Positions 6,335 through 6,848 of a stretch of DNA of 6,848 bases are shown one piece after another. The notes under the pieces are model-generated. The model was given only the letters and a program-made list of their open reading frames with translations. It had not been told where the DNA came from and made no database searches. The translations under genes and the position numbers were made by a program. Position 1 is the stretch's first letter; the number at the start of each line of letters is the position of its first letter. The DNA comes from Candidatus Aerophobota bacterium (GTDB lineage: Bacteria; Aerophobota; Aerophobia; Aerophobales; B3-G15), in the NCBI GenBank assembly GCA_021162265.1, contig JAGGZA010000090.1, positions 1 to 6,848 on the forward strand. Direction: 5' to 3'.

Positions 6335-6736
6335 CGGCTTTTCCCTGCTTTTCCTGTAAAAGTTCCCCCACTTTCTCAACCAACTCCTGAGGATTAATTG
6401 GCTTATCAAGATACTCATCTGCTTCCAGATATTTTTTTGTCATAGTAGGGAAAATTCTCCCTTTCATTTCCCTGGCAAGAGCTGTTAACACCAGTACGGG
6501 GATATCTTTGTATTGAGGATTACTCTTTAAATTATGGCAGATGGTAGCTCCATCTTCTCCAGGAAGTAAAAGGTCCAGAATGATTAAATCAGGCTTTTCT
6601 TCCTTAATTGCATTAATACCCTGCTTTCCATCAAAAGTAACCTCTACCCTGTAAGATTTGCCTTCAAGAATTATCTTCAGGGCTTCCACCATATCTTTAT
6701 CATCACCAATAACCAGGATTTTTTCCCGGATAACAT
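6327..6736 (-). pseudogene. Single-domain (CheY-like) response regulator with its start out of frame
   Basis: Receiver domain only. The readable frame includes KILVIGDDKDM, then LIILDLLLPGEDG (phospho-Asp), PVLVLTALA (Thr) and EYLDKPINPQEL (Lys), ending QGKADE. KILVIGDD lies upstream of the ATG at 6692, so that is not the true start. Further up, the frame reaches a TAA with no normal start codon. The ATG at 6736 is one frame off. Adding one A to the A6 run (T6 on +, 6719-6724) gives MLSGKKILVIGDD and a complete 136-residue receiver. The first residue of the acidic pocket is Gly (GDD instead of DDD/DDE), though one Asp remains. The stop overlaps the kinase ATG by 8 bases, so this is the kinase's likely partner. 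The ribosome site before 6736 is weak. Confidence 0.78.
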
Positions 6737-6759
6737 CTTAGCTTAACAAAAGCCTTATT

Positions 6760-6848
6760 TTACTGCAAAGGATTAACCTGTAAACCCTGTGAGTCCACCT
6801 CGGCAGGAATAGGAAGAGAAGTCAGAATAAAAGGTCAACATCTGAGCA
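6760..6848 (-). CDS. C-terminal end of an unidentified protein, cut by the window edge
   Basis: The sequence upstream of the regulator gene ends in a protein-like tail, LTSLPIPAEVDSQGLQVN, then PLQ and stop (6760-6762), 23 bases before the ATG at 6736. This frame is closed by a TGA near 6834. Deleting one T from the TTTT at about 6827-6830 would extend it as AQMLTFILTSLP to the window edge, the same kind of damage seen in the downstream genes. I do not recognise the family. It would be the upstream member of the same operon if real; heterodisulfide reductase-type subunits are often neighbours of metV/metF, but nothing in this tail shows that. Confidence 0.35.

Noticed and set aside
6335..6418. 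Longer kinase start adding 28 residues
   Set aside because: It would overlap the response-regulator gene by about 90 bases, the added residues do not resemble the family, and the ATG at 6334 has a reasonable ribosome site and an operon-like overlap.
1..6848. CRISPR arrays, tRNA or rRNA genes, insertion sequences, transposase remnants or attachment sites
   Set aside because: No spaced direct repeats, cloverleaf-like sequence, transposase-like protein or terminal inverted repeats were seen; the only clear inverted repeat is the terminator at 1873-1917.

Overview
The window (about 40% G+C by eye) reads as a piece of chromosome from an anaerobic bacterium. It pairs a branched-chain-amino-acid-type ABC transporter with genes of the folate (methyl) branch of the Wood-Ljungdahl pathway, metV and metF, plus a glycine-cleavage H-like protein. 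The solute-binding protein has a cleavable signal peptide without a lipobox cysteine, which favours a diderm. The lineage cannot be fixed from sequence alone; uncultured acetogen-like or sulfate-reducer-like anaerobes are plausible.

Region 1 (1-1878, + strand): livH, cut by the left edge, then livM 3 bases later. A long hairpin (1873-1917) closes the pair and also serves the gene facing it. Region 2 (1933-3171, - strand): an intact periplasmic solute-binding protein, convergent with livHM. No ATPase genes (livG/livF) are present.

Region 3 (3282-6848, - strand; transcribed right to left): the tail of an unidentified gene, a single-domain response regulator, a soluble PAS histidine kinase, metV, the start of metF, pieces of two more single-domain response regulators, and a gcvH-like gene. 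Spacing is operon-like: regulator and kinase overlap by 8 bases, kinase and metV share ATGA, and the last regulator and gcvH are 2 bases apart. The evident original design is a two-component signalling set built into a C1-folate operon.

Almost every gene in region 3 is damaged. metV carries a 1-base frameshift. Two of the receivers need a 1-base correction at an A6 run, and a third carries a frameshift near its end. metF is cut after about 70 codons and joined in frame to the middle of a receiver. The H-protein has lost its central part, including the lipoyl-lysine site, in frame. The kinase reads through intact but has Arg where the phospho-accepting His should be. The transporter genes next door are intact, even across A8 and T7 runs. 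This contrast suggests local decay of the operon, or a locally bad or chimeric assembly; sequence alone cannot decide between them.
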